From Mycolicibacterium sp. CBMA 226 (lineage in GTDB: Bacteria > Actinomycetota > Actinomycetes > Mycobacteriales > Mycobacteriaceae): 64,000 nucleotides of DNA. The notes under the pieces were generated by a model that had not been told where the DNA came from, made no database searches, and saw only the letters and a list, made by a program, of their open reading frames with translations. Made by a program: the position numbers and the translations under genes. Shown here one piece after another: positions 8,101 through 16,391 of the stretch (positions are counted from its first letter, which is position 1; the number at the start of each line of letters is the position of its first letter). The stretch spans positions 186,001-250,000 of the forward strand of contig NZ_VTGY01000001.1 of assembly GCF_009729075.1 (NCBI RefSeq). Reading direction: 5' to 3'.

Positions 8101-11100
8101 GCTGGAGCTCGACGGTGACGGCGTGATCCTGAACGTCCCGCTGTCGGACATCTGGATCGCGATCCGCTTCACCCTGCCGGCCGCCACCATCAACGGCGGT
8201 ATGCCGGTCGTCACCACCGAGGATGCCTCGGCCGCGATGCGCGCCGTGCTCGCCATCGCCGCGGGCGCCGACGGCGTCGACGCCCTGCCGGTCGTCACCG
8301 ACAACGTCGCCACCGTCACCGCCGACTGGGACCCGGAAGAGGTCGCCGACCACACCGGCGTGACCGCCACATTCGGCGCCCCGCTGGCGCCGGGCCTGAC
8401 CCTGGTGCCTGACGCCCTCGTCGGCCGCTGCTGGCCGGCCGTATTCTCGGTGATCGGCGCTGCCGTCACCGACGACGGCGTCCCGGTCGTCGAAGGTCTG
8501 CTGAGCCTGGTCCACCTGGACCACGCCGCGCACCTGCTGGCCCCGATGCCCACCGAGCGGGCCGAATTGACCGTCACCGCAACGGCTTCGGCCGCGTACG
8601 ACACCGAGGTCGGCCGCGTGGTTCCCGTCTCCGTCAGCATCGCCGATGCGGACGGCACCGAACTGGCCCGCCTGGAAGAGCGCTTCGCCATCCGGGGTCG
8701 CAGCGGTGCCGCCGAGCTGACCGACCCGGTCCGCGCCGGCGGTGCGATCACCGACAACGCCACCGAGACCCCGCGCCGTCGTCGCCGCGACGTCACCGTC
8801 ACCGCGCCGGTCGACATGAGCGCCTTCGCCGTGGTGTCGGGTGACCACAACCCGATCCACACCGACCGCGCCGCCGCGCTGCTGGCCGGCCTGAAATCGC
8901 CCATCGTGCACGGCATGTGGCTGTCCGCCGCCGCGCAGCACGTGGTCACCGCCACCGACGGCCGCGCCACCCCGCCGGCCCGCCTGGTCGGCTGGACCTC
9001 GCGCTTCCTGGGCATGGTGCTGCCGGGCGACGAGATCGAGTTCCGCGTCGACCGCGTCGGCATCGACCGCGGCGCCGAGATCGTCGAGGTCACCGCGAAG
9101 GTCGGCGGCGAACTGGTGATGGCCGCGTCCGCTCAGCTGGCCGCGCCCAAGACCGTCTACGCCTTCCCCGGCCAGGGCATCCAGCACAAGGGCATGGGCA
9201 TGGAGGTCCGCGCCCGCTCCAAGGCCGCCCGCAAGATCTGGGACTCCGCAGACAAGTTCACCCGCGAAACCCTGGGCTTCTCGGTGCTGCACGTGGTCCG
9301 GGACAACCCGACCAGCATCATCGCCAGCGGCGTGCACTACCACCACCCGGACGGCGTGCTGTTCCTGACGCAGTTCACCCAGGTGGCCATGGCCACCGTC
9401 GCGGCCGCCCAGGTGGCCGAGATGCGCGAGCAGGGTGCGTTCGTCGAGGGCGCCATCGCCTGCGGCCACTCCGTCGGTGAGTACACCGCGCTCGCCTGCG
9501 TGTCCGGTGTGTACGAGCTGGAGGCGCTGCTCGAGGTGGTGTTCCACCGCGGCAGCAAGATGCACGACATCGTCCCGCGTGACGCCAAGGGCCGGTCCGA
9601 CTACCGCCTGGCGGCGATCCGCCCGTCGCAGATCGACCTGGACGACAACGACGTCACCGACTTCGTCGCGCAGATCGCCGAAGAGACCGGCGAGTTCCTG
9701 CAAATCGTGAACTTCAACCTGCGTGGTTCGCAGTACGCGATCGCCGGTACCGTCCGCGGCCTCGAGGCCCTGGAGGCCGAGATCGAGCGTCGTCGCGAAA
9801 TCACCGGTGGCAAGCGCTCGTTCATCCTCGTACCCGGTATCGACGTGCCGTTCCACTCCGAGGTGCTGCGGGTCGGCGTCGCCGACTTCCGTCGCGCACT
9901 GGACCGCGTCATGCCGCACGGGCAGGACCCGGAGCTGCTGGTCGGCAAGTACATCCCGAACCTGGTGCCGCGGCCCTTCACCCTGGACAAGGACTTCATC
10001 CAGGAGATCCGCGACCTGGTGCCGGCCGAGCCGCTCGACGAGATCCTCGCCGACTACGACACCTGGCGCCGCGACAACCCGTCCGAGCTGATGCGCAAGA
10101 CCGTCATCGAGCTGCTGGCCTGGCAGTTCGCCAGCCCGGTGCGCTGGATCGAGACGCAGGACCTGCTGTTCATCGAGGAAGCCGCCGGCGGCCTCGGTAT
10201 CGAGCGGTTCGTCGAGGTCGGTGTGAAGACCATGCCGACGGTTGCCGGCCTGGCCACCAACACGCTCAAGCTGCCGGAGTACTCGCACAACACCACCGAG
10301 GTCCTCAACATCGAGCGCGACGCCGCGGTGCTGTTCGCGACCGACACTGACCCGGACCCTGAGGACGATGCGCCGGCTGCGCCGACCGCTGCAGCGGAAG
10401 CCCCGGCGGAAGCTGTTGCGGCAGCACCGGTTCCGGCCGCCGCTCCCGCGGCTCCCGCCGGTGGCCCCCGCCCCGACGACATCGTCTACGACGCCGCCGA
10501 CGCCACCATGGCGCTCATCGCGCTGTCGGCGAAGATGCGCATCGACCAGATCGAGCCGCTGGACTCCATCGAGTCGATCACCGACGGTGCGTCGTCGCGA
10601 CGCAACCAGCTGCTCGTCGACCTGGGCTCGGAGCTGAACCTCGGCGCCATCGATGGCGCCGCGGAAGCCGACCTGGCCGGTCTGAAGGGACAGGTCACCA
10701 AGCTGGCCCGTACCTACAAGCCGTTCGGCCCCGTCCTCTCCGACGCGATCAACGACCAGCTGCGCACGGTGCTCGGCCCCTCGGGAAAGCGTCCGGCGTA
10801 CATCGCCGAGCGCGTCAGCAAGGCCTGGGAACTGGGCCCCGGCTGGGCCAAGCACGTCACCGCCGAGGTGGCGCTGGGCACCCGTGAGGGCAGCAGCGTC
10901 CGTGGTGGCGACATGGGTGGCCTGCACGCCGGTGCCCTGGCCGACGCCAACGCCGTCGACAAGGTCATCGACGCCGCGGTCGTCGCGGTCGGCGCCCGTA
11001 AGGGCATCGCCGTGTCGCTGCCGTCCGCCGGCGGTGCCGCCGGCGGCGTGGTCGACTCGGCCGCGCTCAACGAGTTCGCCGAGAAGGTCACCGGCCCCAA

Positions 11101-14100
11101 TGGTGTGCTGGCCGGGGCCGCCCGGCTGATCCTGGGCGAGCTGGGTCTGCAGGCGCCGGTGTCGGTGCCGGATGCGACCGACTCCGAGCTGATCGACCTC
11201 GTGACCGCCGAATTGGGTTCGGACTGGCCGCGTTTGGTGGCTCCGTCGTTCGACGGCCGCAAGGCCGTGCTGTTCGACGACCGCTGGGCCAGCGCCCGTG
11301 AGGACCTGGCACGCATCTGGTTGCTCGAAGAGGACGATGTCAACCGCGACTGGGCCAAGCTCTCCGAGAGCTTCGAAGGTGCCGGACACGTCGTGGCCAC
11401 GCAGGCCAGCTGGTGGCAGGGCAAGGCGCTCGCCGCCGGCCGCACCCTCCACGCTGCGCTGTACGGCCGCGCTGCAGCCGGTGCCGAGAACCCGGAAAAG
11501 GGCCGTTACGCCAACGAGATCGCCGTCGTCACGGGTGCCTCCAAGGGGTCCATCGCGTCGGCCGTGGTGGGCCAGCTGCTCGCCGGTGGCGCGTCGGTCA
11601 TCGCGACCACGTCCAAGCTCGACGACAACCGGTTGGCGTTCTACCGGACGCTGTACCGCGACAACGCCCGCTTCGGCGCCCAGCTGTGGGTTGTACCCGC
11701 AAACATGGCCTCCTACAGCGACATTGACGCGCTGGTCGAGTGGGTTGGCAACGAGCAGGTCGAGAACCTGGGCCCCAAGGCAATCCACCTCAAGGACGCG
11801 CAGACCCCGACGCTGCTGTTCCCGTTCGCCGCGCCGCGCGTGGCGGGCGACCTGTCGGAGGCCGGCGCCCGCGCCGAGATGGAGATGAAGGTTCTGCTGT
11901 GGGCCGTGCAGCGGCTCATCGGTGGGCTCTCGCACATCGGCTCCGAGCGTGACATCGCCTCGCGTCTGCACGTGGTGCTGCCCGGTTCGCCGAACCGCGG
12001 CATGTTCGGTGGTGACGGTGCCTACGGCGAGTCGAAGGCGGCGCTCGATGCGCTCGTCACCCGCTGGAAGGCGGAAACCTCGTGGTCGCAACGAGTTTCG
12101 CTGGCGCACGCGCTGATCGGCTGGACCAAGGGCACCGGACTGATGGGCCACAACGACGCCATCGTGGGTGCCGTCGAAGAGGCCGGTGTCGTCACGTACA
12201 CCACCGACGAGATGGCTTCCATGCTGCTGAACCTGTGCAGCATCGACGCCAAGGTGTCGGCCGCCCGTGAGCCCATCGAGGTCGACCTGACCGGTGGCCT
12301 CGGCGACATCGAGCTCGACATGGCCGAGCTGGCCGCCAAGGCCCGCGAGGAGATGGTGGCCGAGGCTGCGGTAGACGAGGAAGACCTCGAAGGCACCATT
12401 TCGGCACTGCCGTCGCCGCCGCGTGGCTTCCAGGCCGCGCCGGCTCCGGAGTGGGCCGACCTGGACATCGACCCGGCCGACATGGTCGTGCTGGTGTCCG
12501 GTGCCGAACTCGGCCCGTACGGCTCGTCGCGTACCCGCTTCGAGATGGAGGTCTCCGGCGAGCTCTCGGCCGCCGGCGTCCTCGAGCTGGCCTGGACCAC
12601 TGGTCTGGTCAAGTGGGAAGACGATCCGAAGCCGGGTTGGTACGACACCAACACCGGTGAGCTGGTGGACGAGTCCGAGCTGGTCGAGCGCTACCACGAC
12701 GTCGTGCTCGAGCGCGTCGGCATCCGCGAGTGGGTGGACGACGGCGCGATCGACCCCGATCACGCTGCGCCGCTGCTGGTTTCGGTGTTCCTCGACAAGG
12801 ACTTCTCCTTCGTCGTGTCCGCCGAGGCCGACGCCCGGGCGTTCCACCAGTTCGATCCGGAGCACACCGTCATCGCGCCGGTGCCGGACAGCAGCGACTG
12901 GCAGGTCACCCGCAAGGCCGGTACCGAGATTCGCGTGCCGCGCAAGGTCAAGCTGTCGCGGACCGTCGGCGCGCAGGTGCCGACCGGCTTCGATCCGCAG
13001 GTCTACGGCGTCACGCCGGACATGGCCAGCTCGATCGACCGCCTCGCGCTGTGGAACCTGGTCACCACCGTGGACGCGTTCCTGTCGGCCGGCTTCTCGC
13101 CGGAAGAACTGATGCGCTGGGTGCACCCGAGCCTCGTGGCCTCCACGCAGGGCACCGGTATGGGCGGCATGACCTCGATGCAGACCATGTACCACGGCAA
13201 CCTGCTGGGCCGGAACAAGCCGAACGACATCCTGCAGGAAGTGCTGCCGAACGTCTTCGCCGGTCACGTCGTGCAGTCGTACATCGGTAGCTACGGCGCG
13301 ATGATCCACCCGGTCGGCGCGTGCGCCACCGCGGCGGTGTCGGTCGAAGAAGGTGTCGACAAGATCCGTTTGGGCAAGGCCGAATTCGTGGTCGCCGGTG
13401 GTTACGACGACCTGACGCTGGAAGCCATCATCGGCTTCGGCGACATGTCGGCCACCGCCGAGACCGCGATGATGCGGGCCCGCGGCATCAGCGACTCGAA
13501 GTTCTCCCGCGCCAACGACCGTCGTCGTCTCGGCTTCGTCGAAGGCCAGGGCGGTGGCACCGTCCTGCTGGCCCGAGGTGACCTCGCGGTGAAGATGGGT
13601 CTGCCCATCCAGGCCGTCGTCGCCTACGTGTCGTCGTTCGCCGACGGTGTGCACACCTCGATCCCGGCTCCGGGTCTGGGTGCGCTGGGTGCCGGCCGCG
13701 GTGGCCGCCAGTCGCAGCTGGTGCGCGACCTGGCCAAGCTGGGCGTCACCCCCGATGACATCGCGGTGATCTCCAAGCACGACACCTCGACACTGGCCAA
13801 CGACCCCAACGAGACCGAACTGCACGAGCGGCTCGCCGCCTCGATGGGCCGGTCCCCGGGCAACCCGCTCTTCATCGTCAGCCAGAAGAGCCTGACCGGA
13901 CATAGCAAGGGTGGCGCCGCGGCGTTCCAGATGCTGGGGCTGTGCCAGATTCTGCGCGACGGCGTCATCCCGCCGAACCGCAGCCTGGACTGCGTCGACG
14001 ACGAGCTGTCCAACGCACAGCACTTCGTGTGGGTGCGTGAGACGCTGAAGTTCGGCGACCGCTTGCCGATCAAGGCCGGCCTGGTGACCAGCCTCGGCTT

Positions 14101-14377
14101 CGGTCACGTGTCGGGCCTCATTGCTCTGGTGCACCCGCAGGCGCTGGTGGCGGCCCTCGACCCGGCGGAGCGCGAGGATTACCTGCGCCGCGCCGGCGAG
14201 CGGGTCCTGGCCGGTCAGCACCGGTTGGCGTCGGCCATCGCCGGTGGGCGTGCGCTGTACGAGAAGCCGGCCGATCGGCGCTTCAACCACGATGCACCGG
14301 AGAAGCGTCAGGAAGCCGACATGCTGCTCGATGCCGACGCGCGCCTGGGCGAAGACGGTTGGTACGCCCGGCCGTGA
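5156..14377 (+). CDS. fas: Type I fatty acid synthase (FAS-I)
   Basis: This 3073-residue multifunctional enzyme makes C16-C26 acyl-CoAs de novo for membrane lipids and as primers for mycolate synthesis. Domains run in the mycobacterial/fungal order. Acyltransferase: GHSQG, Ser149. Enoyl reductase: ILLAGMTPTTVDAK near 420 and HVEGGRAGGHHSWED near 565. Hotdog dehydratase: VSGDHNPIHTD near 1225. Malonyl/palmitoyl transferase: ACGHSVGEYTALA, Ser1439. An Ala/Pro-rich linker follows. ACP: ITDGASSRRNQLLVDLG, phosphopantetheine on Ser1813 or Ser1814. Ketoreductase: VVTGASKGSIASAVV near 2125. Ketosynthase: HPVGACATAAVSVEEG, Cys2723, with His residues in SKHDTST and LTGHSKGG. Length matches known mycobacterial FAS-I. 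acpS, needed to load its ACP, follows after 43 nt. The ATG at 5156 has GAGAGG upstream. Confidence 0.98.
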   Translation: MTINEHRNVTSGNTEAVSASAHALVDLLNAGEPYAVAFGGQGASWLENLEELVSSAGIESELSEIVGEAALLLEPVARELVVVRPIGFEPMQWVRALAADEPLPSAKQLTTAAISGPGILLAQMAAIRAVQRQGLDLAGTPPVAVAGHSQGIIAAEALKANGTRDAELLALLQLIGAAGSLVSRRRGMVGRGDKSPMVSVTNVDPERIAELLEEFSKDVRTVLPPVLSIRNGRRSVVITGTPEQLARFELYCSKITEKDEAERKNKLRGGAVFSPVFQGVQVEVGFHTPRLADGIEVVDRWAAKCGIDTELAHAMTEAIFVKPIDWVAEVERMHDAGARWIIDLGPSDTVTRLTSPIIRGLGVGIVPAATRAGQRSLFTVGAAPVVQPAWSSFAPTAVELPNGDVKLSTKFTRLTGRSPILLAGMTPTTVDAKIVAAAANAGHWAELAGGGQVTEEIFENRVAELTQLLEPGRAIQFNSLFLDPYLWKLQLGGKRIVQKARQSGAPIDGVIVTAGIPELEEAVALIEELHEIGITNVVFKPGTVDQIKSVIKIAEEVPDREIIVHVEGGRAGGHHSWEDLDDLLVSTYSDLRKQANLTICVGGGIGTPERAAEYLSGRWAETYGFPLMPVDGILVGTAAMATLEATTSPQVKQLLVDTKGTDHWVGAGKAQGGMASGRSQLGADIHEIDNTASRCGRLLDEVAGDADAVAERRDEIIAAMANTAKPYFGDVADMTYLQWLQRYVELAIGDGSSTADTKRDHSPWLDITWRDRFEEMLQRAEARLNPADAGRIETLFPATAEGEALLEDPQRAIAELLARYPEAETLRLHPADVPFFITLCKTLGKPVNFVPVIDKDVRRWWRSDSLWQAHDARYDADQVCVIPGTAAVAGITRVDEPVGELLDRFEQAAIDEVLAAGVKPVPVVSRRQARVDITGPLAVVLDSPDVLWAGRTAINPVHRIGAPSEWQVNENRSATHPSTGSRLELDGDGVILNVPLSDIWIAIRFTLPAATINGGMPVVTTEDASAAMRAVLAIAAGADGVDALPVVTDNVATVTADWDPEEVADHTGVTATFGAPLAPGLTLVPDALVGRCWPAVFSVIGAAVTDDGVPVVEGLLSLVHLDHAAHLLAPMPTERAELTVTATASAAYDTEVGRVVPVSVSIADADGTELARLEERFAIRGRSGAAELTDPVRAGGAITDNATETPRRRRRDVTVTAPVDMSAFAVVSGDHNPIHTDRAAALLAGLKSPIVHGMWLSAAAQHVVTATDGRATPPARLVGWTSRFLGMVLPGDEIEFRVDRVGIDRGAEIVEVTAKVGGELVMAASAQLAAPKTVYAFPGQGIQHKGMGMEVRARSKAARKIWDSADKFTRETLGFSVLHVVRDNPTSIIASGVHYHHPDGVLFLTQFTQVAMATVAAAQVAEMREQGAFVEGAIACGHSVGEYTALACVSGVYELEALLEVVFHRGSKMHDIVPRDAKGRSDYRLAAIRPSQIDLDDNDVTDFVAQIAEETGEFLQIVNFNLRGSQYAIAGTVRGLEALEAEIERRREITGGKRSFILVPGIDVPFHSEVLRVGVADFRRALDRVMPHGQDPELLVGKYIPNLVPRPFTLDKDFIQEIRDLVPAEPLDEILADYDTWRRDNPSELMRKTVIELLAWQFASPVRWIETQDLLFIEEAAGGLGIERFVEVGVKTMPTVAGLATNTLKLPEYSHNTTEVLNIERDAAVLFATDTDPDPEDDAPAAPTAAAEAPAEAVAAAPVPAAAPAAPAGGPRPDDIVYDAADATMALIALSAKMRIDQIEPLDSIESITDGASSRRNQLLVDLGSELNLGAIDGAAEADLAGLKGQVTKLARTYKPFGPVLSDAINDQLRTVLGPSGKRPAYIAERVSKAWELGPGWAKHVTAEVALGTREGSSVRGGDMGGLHAGALADANAVDKVIDAAVVAVGARKGIAVSLPSAGGAAGGVVDSAALNEFAEKVTGPNGVLAGAARLILGELGLQAPVSVPDATDSELIDLVTAELGSDWPRLVAPSFDGRKAVLFDDRWASAREDLARIWLLEEDDVNRDWAKLSESFEGAGHVVATQASWWQGKALAAGRTLHAALYGRAAAGAENPEKGRYANEIAVVTGASKGSIASAVVGQLLAGGASVIATTSKLDDNRLAFYRTLYRDNARFGAQLWVVPANMASYSDIDALVEWVGNEQVENLGPKAIHLKDAQTPTLLFPFAAPRVAGDLSEAGARAEMEMKVLLWAVQRLIGGLSHIGSERDIASRLHVVLPGSPNRGMFGGDGAYGESKAALDALVTRWKAETSWSQRVSLAHALIGWTKGTGLMGHNDAIVGAVEEAGVVTYTTDEMASMLLNLCSIDAKVSAAREPIEVDLTGGLGDIELDMAELAAKAREEMVAEAAVDEEDLEGTISALPSPPRGFQAAPAPEWADLDIDPADMVVLVSGAELGPYGSSRTRFEMEVSGELSAAGVLELAWTTGLVKWEDDPKPGWYDTNTGELVDESELVERYHDVVLERVGIREWVDDGAIDPDHAAPLLVSVFLDKDFSFVVSAEADARAFHQFDPEHTVIAPVPDSSDWQVTRKAGTEIRVPRKVKLSRTVGAQVPTGFDPQVYGVTPDMASSIDRLALWNLVTTVDAFLSAGFSPEELMRWVHPSLVASTQGTGMGGMTSMQTMYHGNLLGRNKPNDILQEVLPNVFAGHVVQSYIGSYGAMIHPVGACATAAVSVEEGVDKIRLGKAEFVVAGGYDDLTLEAIIGFGDMSATAETAMMRARGISDSKFSRANDRRRLGFVEGQGGGTVLLARGDLAVKMGLPIQAVVAYVSSFADGVHTSIPAPGLGALGAGRGGRQSQLVRDLAKLGVTPDDIAVISKHDTSTLANDPNETELHERLAASMGRSPGNPLFIVSQKSLTGHSKGGAAAFQMLGLCQILRDGVIPPNRSLDCVDDELSNAQHFVWVRETLKFGDRLPIKAGLVTSLGFGHVSGLIALVHPQALVAALDPAEREDYLRRAGERVLAGQHRLASAIAGGRALYEKPADRRFNHDAPEKRQEADMLLDADARLGEDGWYARP

Positions 14378-14407
14378 GGCCTTCTGAGGTATCCGGATTG
14401 GGTCCGC

Positions 14408-14413
14408 TAGGTT
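14408..14413 (+). promoter_or_regulatory. Possible internal -10 box for acpS
   Basis: TAGGTT ends 7 nt before the ATG at 14421 in the short fas-acpS gap. It could give acpS a leaderless transcript in addition to read-through from fas. Confidence 0.35.
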
Positions 14414-14420
14414 GTTGCCC

Positions 14421-14813
14421 ATGAGCATCCTGGGTGTGGGCATCGACCTGGTTTCGATTCCGGATTTCGCCGAGCAGGTCGACCAGCCGGGCACCGTCTT
14501 CGCGGAGACATTCACGCCGGGTGAACGCCGTGACGCCGCCGACAAGAGTTCGTCGGCGGCACGGCACCTGGCGGCCCGCTGGGCGGCCAAGGAGGCTGTG
14601 ATCAAAGCGTGGTCGGGCTCGCGGTTCTCGAAGCGCCCGGTGCTGCCCGAGGGCATCCACCGCGACATCGAGGTCGTCACCGACATGTGGGGCCGGCCCA
14701 AGGTGCGGTTGTCCGGCGAGATCGCCGAGCACCTCAAGGGCGTGGCCATCCACGTGTCACTGACCCACGAAGGCGACACCGCGGCTGCCGTCGCGGTCCT
14801 CGAGCAGGATTAG
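14421..14813 (+). CDS. acpS: Holo-[acyl-carrier-protein] synthase
   Basis: This 130-residue 4'-phosphopantetheinyl transferase attaches the CoA-derived arm to the ACP of FAS-I and FAS-II. It shows the N-terminal GVGIDLVSIPDF signature with the Mg-binding Asp, and the central ARWAAKEAVIKAW motif with the catalytic Glu and Lys. The C-terminal strand is HVSLTHEGDTAAAVAV. Length equals the usual mycobacterial AcpS. The ATG at 14421 is preferred over a TTG nine nt upstream because known AcpS proteins begin MxIxGVGIDL. It lies 43 nt downstream of fas, the standard fas-acpS operon; a -10-like box before it may add independent expression. Confidence 0.97.
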   Translation: MSILGVGIDLVSIPDFAEQVDQPGTVFAETFTPGERRDAADKSSSAARHLAARWAAKEAVIKAWSGSRFSKRPVLPEGIHRDIEVVTDMWGRPKVRLSGEIAEHLKGVAIHVSLTHEGDTAAAVAVLEQD

Positions 14814-14830
14814 TTTTCTCCCCGAGGGAT

Positions 14831-14836
14831 TAGCCT
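14831..14836 (+). promoter_or_regulatory. Probable -10 box for M20 peptidase
   Basis: TAGCCT ends 7 nt before the ATG at 14844 with no Shine-Dalgarno sequence, consistent with leaderless initiation separate from fas-acpS. Confidence 0.5.
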
Positions 14837-14843
14837 TGGCGCC

Positions 14844-16172
14844 ATGACTGATCTCGTCGCCCGCGTCCGTGAGGTGCTGCCGTCGGTGCGTGCCGACCTG
14901 GAGGACCTGGTCCGTATCCAGTCGGTGTGGGCCGACCCGGCCCGGCACGGCGAGGTGCACCGCAGCGCCGCCCTGACGGCAAAACTGTTGTCCGACGCGG
15001 GCTTCGGTGAGGTGCACATCGTCCAGGAGGGCGGAGCGCCGGCGGTGATCGCCCGTCATCCGGCGCCGGAGGGCGCGCCGACGGTCCTGCTGTACGCGCA
15101 CCACGACGTGCAGCCCGAGGGCGACGCGGCGCAGTGGGACTCGGCGCCGTTCGAACCTGTTGAGCGCGATGGCCGGCTGTACGGCCGGGGCAGTGCCGAC
15201 GACAAGGCCGGCATCGCCGTGCACCTGGCCGCCATGCGCGCGCACGGCGGCAACCCGCCCGTCGGCATCACGGTTTTCGTTGAGGGCGAAGAGGAATCGG
15301 GCTCGCCGTCCCTCGGTGCCCTGTTGAGCGCGCACAAGGACCTGCTGGCCGCCGACGTCATCGTCATCGCCGATTCGGACAACTGGAGTACCGAGGTTCC
15401 GGCACTGACGGTGTCACTGCGCGGCCTGGCCGACTGCGTCGTCGAGGTGGCGACGCTGGACCACGGCCTGCACTCCGGGCTGTGGGGCGGCGTGGTGCCC
15501 GACGCGCTGAGTGCGCTGGTGCGATTGCTGGCCACGTTGCACGACGACGACGGCAACGTGGCGGTCGAAGGGCTGTACGAAGGCACGGCGGCCGACGTCG
15601 ACCGGGGCCCGGAGTGGGTAGCCGCCGAGACCGGCATGCTCGACGGTGTCCAGCAGATCGGCTCCTGCTCTGTGGTGCAACGGCTTTGGGCCAAGCCCGC
15701 CATCACGGTGATCGGCATCGACACCACGTCGATTGCCAAGGCGTCGAACACACTGATTCCGCGGGCGCGGGCGAAGGTCAGCATGCGCGTCGCTCCGGGC
15801 GGGGACGCCCTGGCCCATCTGGCCGCGTTGACCCGTCACCTGGAGAGCCATGCGCCGTGGGGCGCGCGCGTTACCGTCACGCCCGGCGACGTCGGGCAGC
15901 CGTACGCCATCGACGCCAGCGGCCCGGTGTACGACGCGGCGCGGTCGGCGTTCACGCAGGCGTGGGGCGTTGCTCCGGTGGACATGGGGATGGGTGGGTC
16001 GATCCCTTTCATCGCCGAGTTCGCCGAGACCTTCCCCGAGGCAACGATTTTGGTGACCGGAGTCGAGGACCCGGCCACCCAGGCTCACAGCATCAACGAG
16101 AGCCTGCACCTGGGGGTGCTGGAGAGGGCGGCGATCTCCGAGGCGCTGCTGCTCGGTGCGCTCGGGCGTTAG
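14844..16172 (+). CDS. M20-family dipeptidase/metallopeptidase (Rv2522c type)
   Basis: This 442-residue zinc-dependent M20 hydrolase is probably a cytosolic dipeptidase. The metal site can be traced: YAHHDVQPEGD (first His and catalytic Asp), YGRGSADDKAG (bridging Asp), FVEGEEESGSPS (general-base Glu and metal Glu), VIADSDN (third ligand) and the late AHSINES His. The dimerisation domain lies in between, around residues 190-320 (GLADCVVEV, LDHGLHSG). It follows acpS on the same strand, as in M. tuberculosis, but has its own -10 box. Substrate is not determined. Confidence 0.9.
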   Translation: MTDLVARVREVLPSVRADLEDLVRIQSVWADPARHGEVHRSAALTAKLLSDAGFGEVHIVQEGGAPAVIARHPAPEGAPTVLLYAHHDVQPEGDAAQWDSAPFEPVERDGRLYGRGSADDKAGIAVHLAAMRAHGGNPPVGITVFVEGEEESGSPSLGALLSAHKDLLAADVIVIADSDNWSTEVPALTVSLRGLADCVVEVATLDHGLHSGLWGGVVPDALSALVRLLATLHDDDGNVAVEGLYEGTAADVDRGPEWVAAETGMLDGVQQIGSCSVVQRLWAKPAITVIGIDTTSIAKASNTLIPRARAKVSMRVAPGGDALAHLAALTRHLESHAPWGARVTVTPGDVGQPYAIDASGPVYDAARSAFTQAWGVAPVDMGMGGSIPFIAEFAETFPEATILVTGVEDPATQAHSINESLHLGVLERAAISEALLLGALGR

Positions 16173-16391
16173 GACGGTTTGGGCGCCGGTGTGGCGGCCG
16201 TCGCCGTGCCGGTGTCGCCTCGCGCCGCGAATGCGCGCGGGGATCACGGAGCCAGCCCGGCTTCACGGGCTATTCGACGCGAGTCTTCCTGGGGTGTATT
16301 CGATCTGAAGTCGTCAGCATCGGCTGACAATGTCTGGGTTTTGTGACAGGTCTGGATCGAAGACGTTGGGGTGAGAGCTGCGCGCGTTCCG

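Noticed and set aside
5156..14377. Possibility that fas is split or frameshifted.
   Set aside because: One uninterrupted frame contains all seven catalytic/carrier domains in the expected order and the expected length.
6557..14779. An 8.2-kb uninterrupted open frame on the strand opposite fas (about 2740 residues).
   Set aside because: It is a GC-bias shadow: the strongly biased third positions of fas remove stop codons from the antisense frame. The product is a low-complexity Gly/Asp/Val/His mix with no motif, while fas has all FAS-I motifs.
16173..16391. Possible gene remnant between the M20 peptidase and the amidohydrolase.
   Set aside because: 219 bp with short GC-rich hairpins only; no frame with coding character or homology that I recognise.
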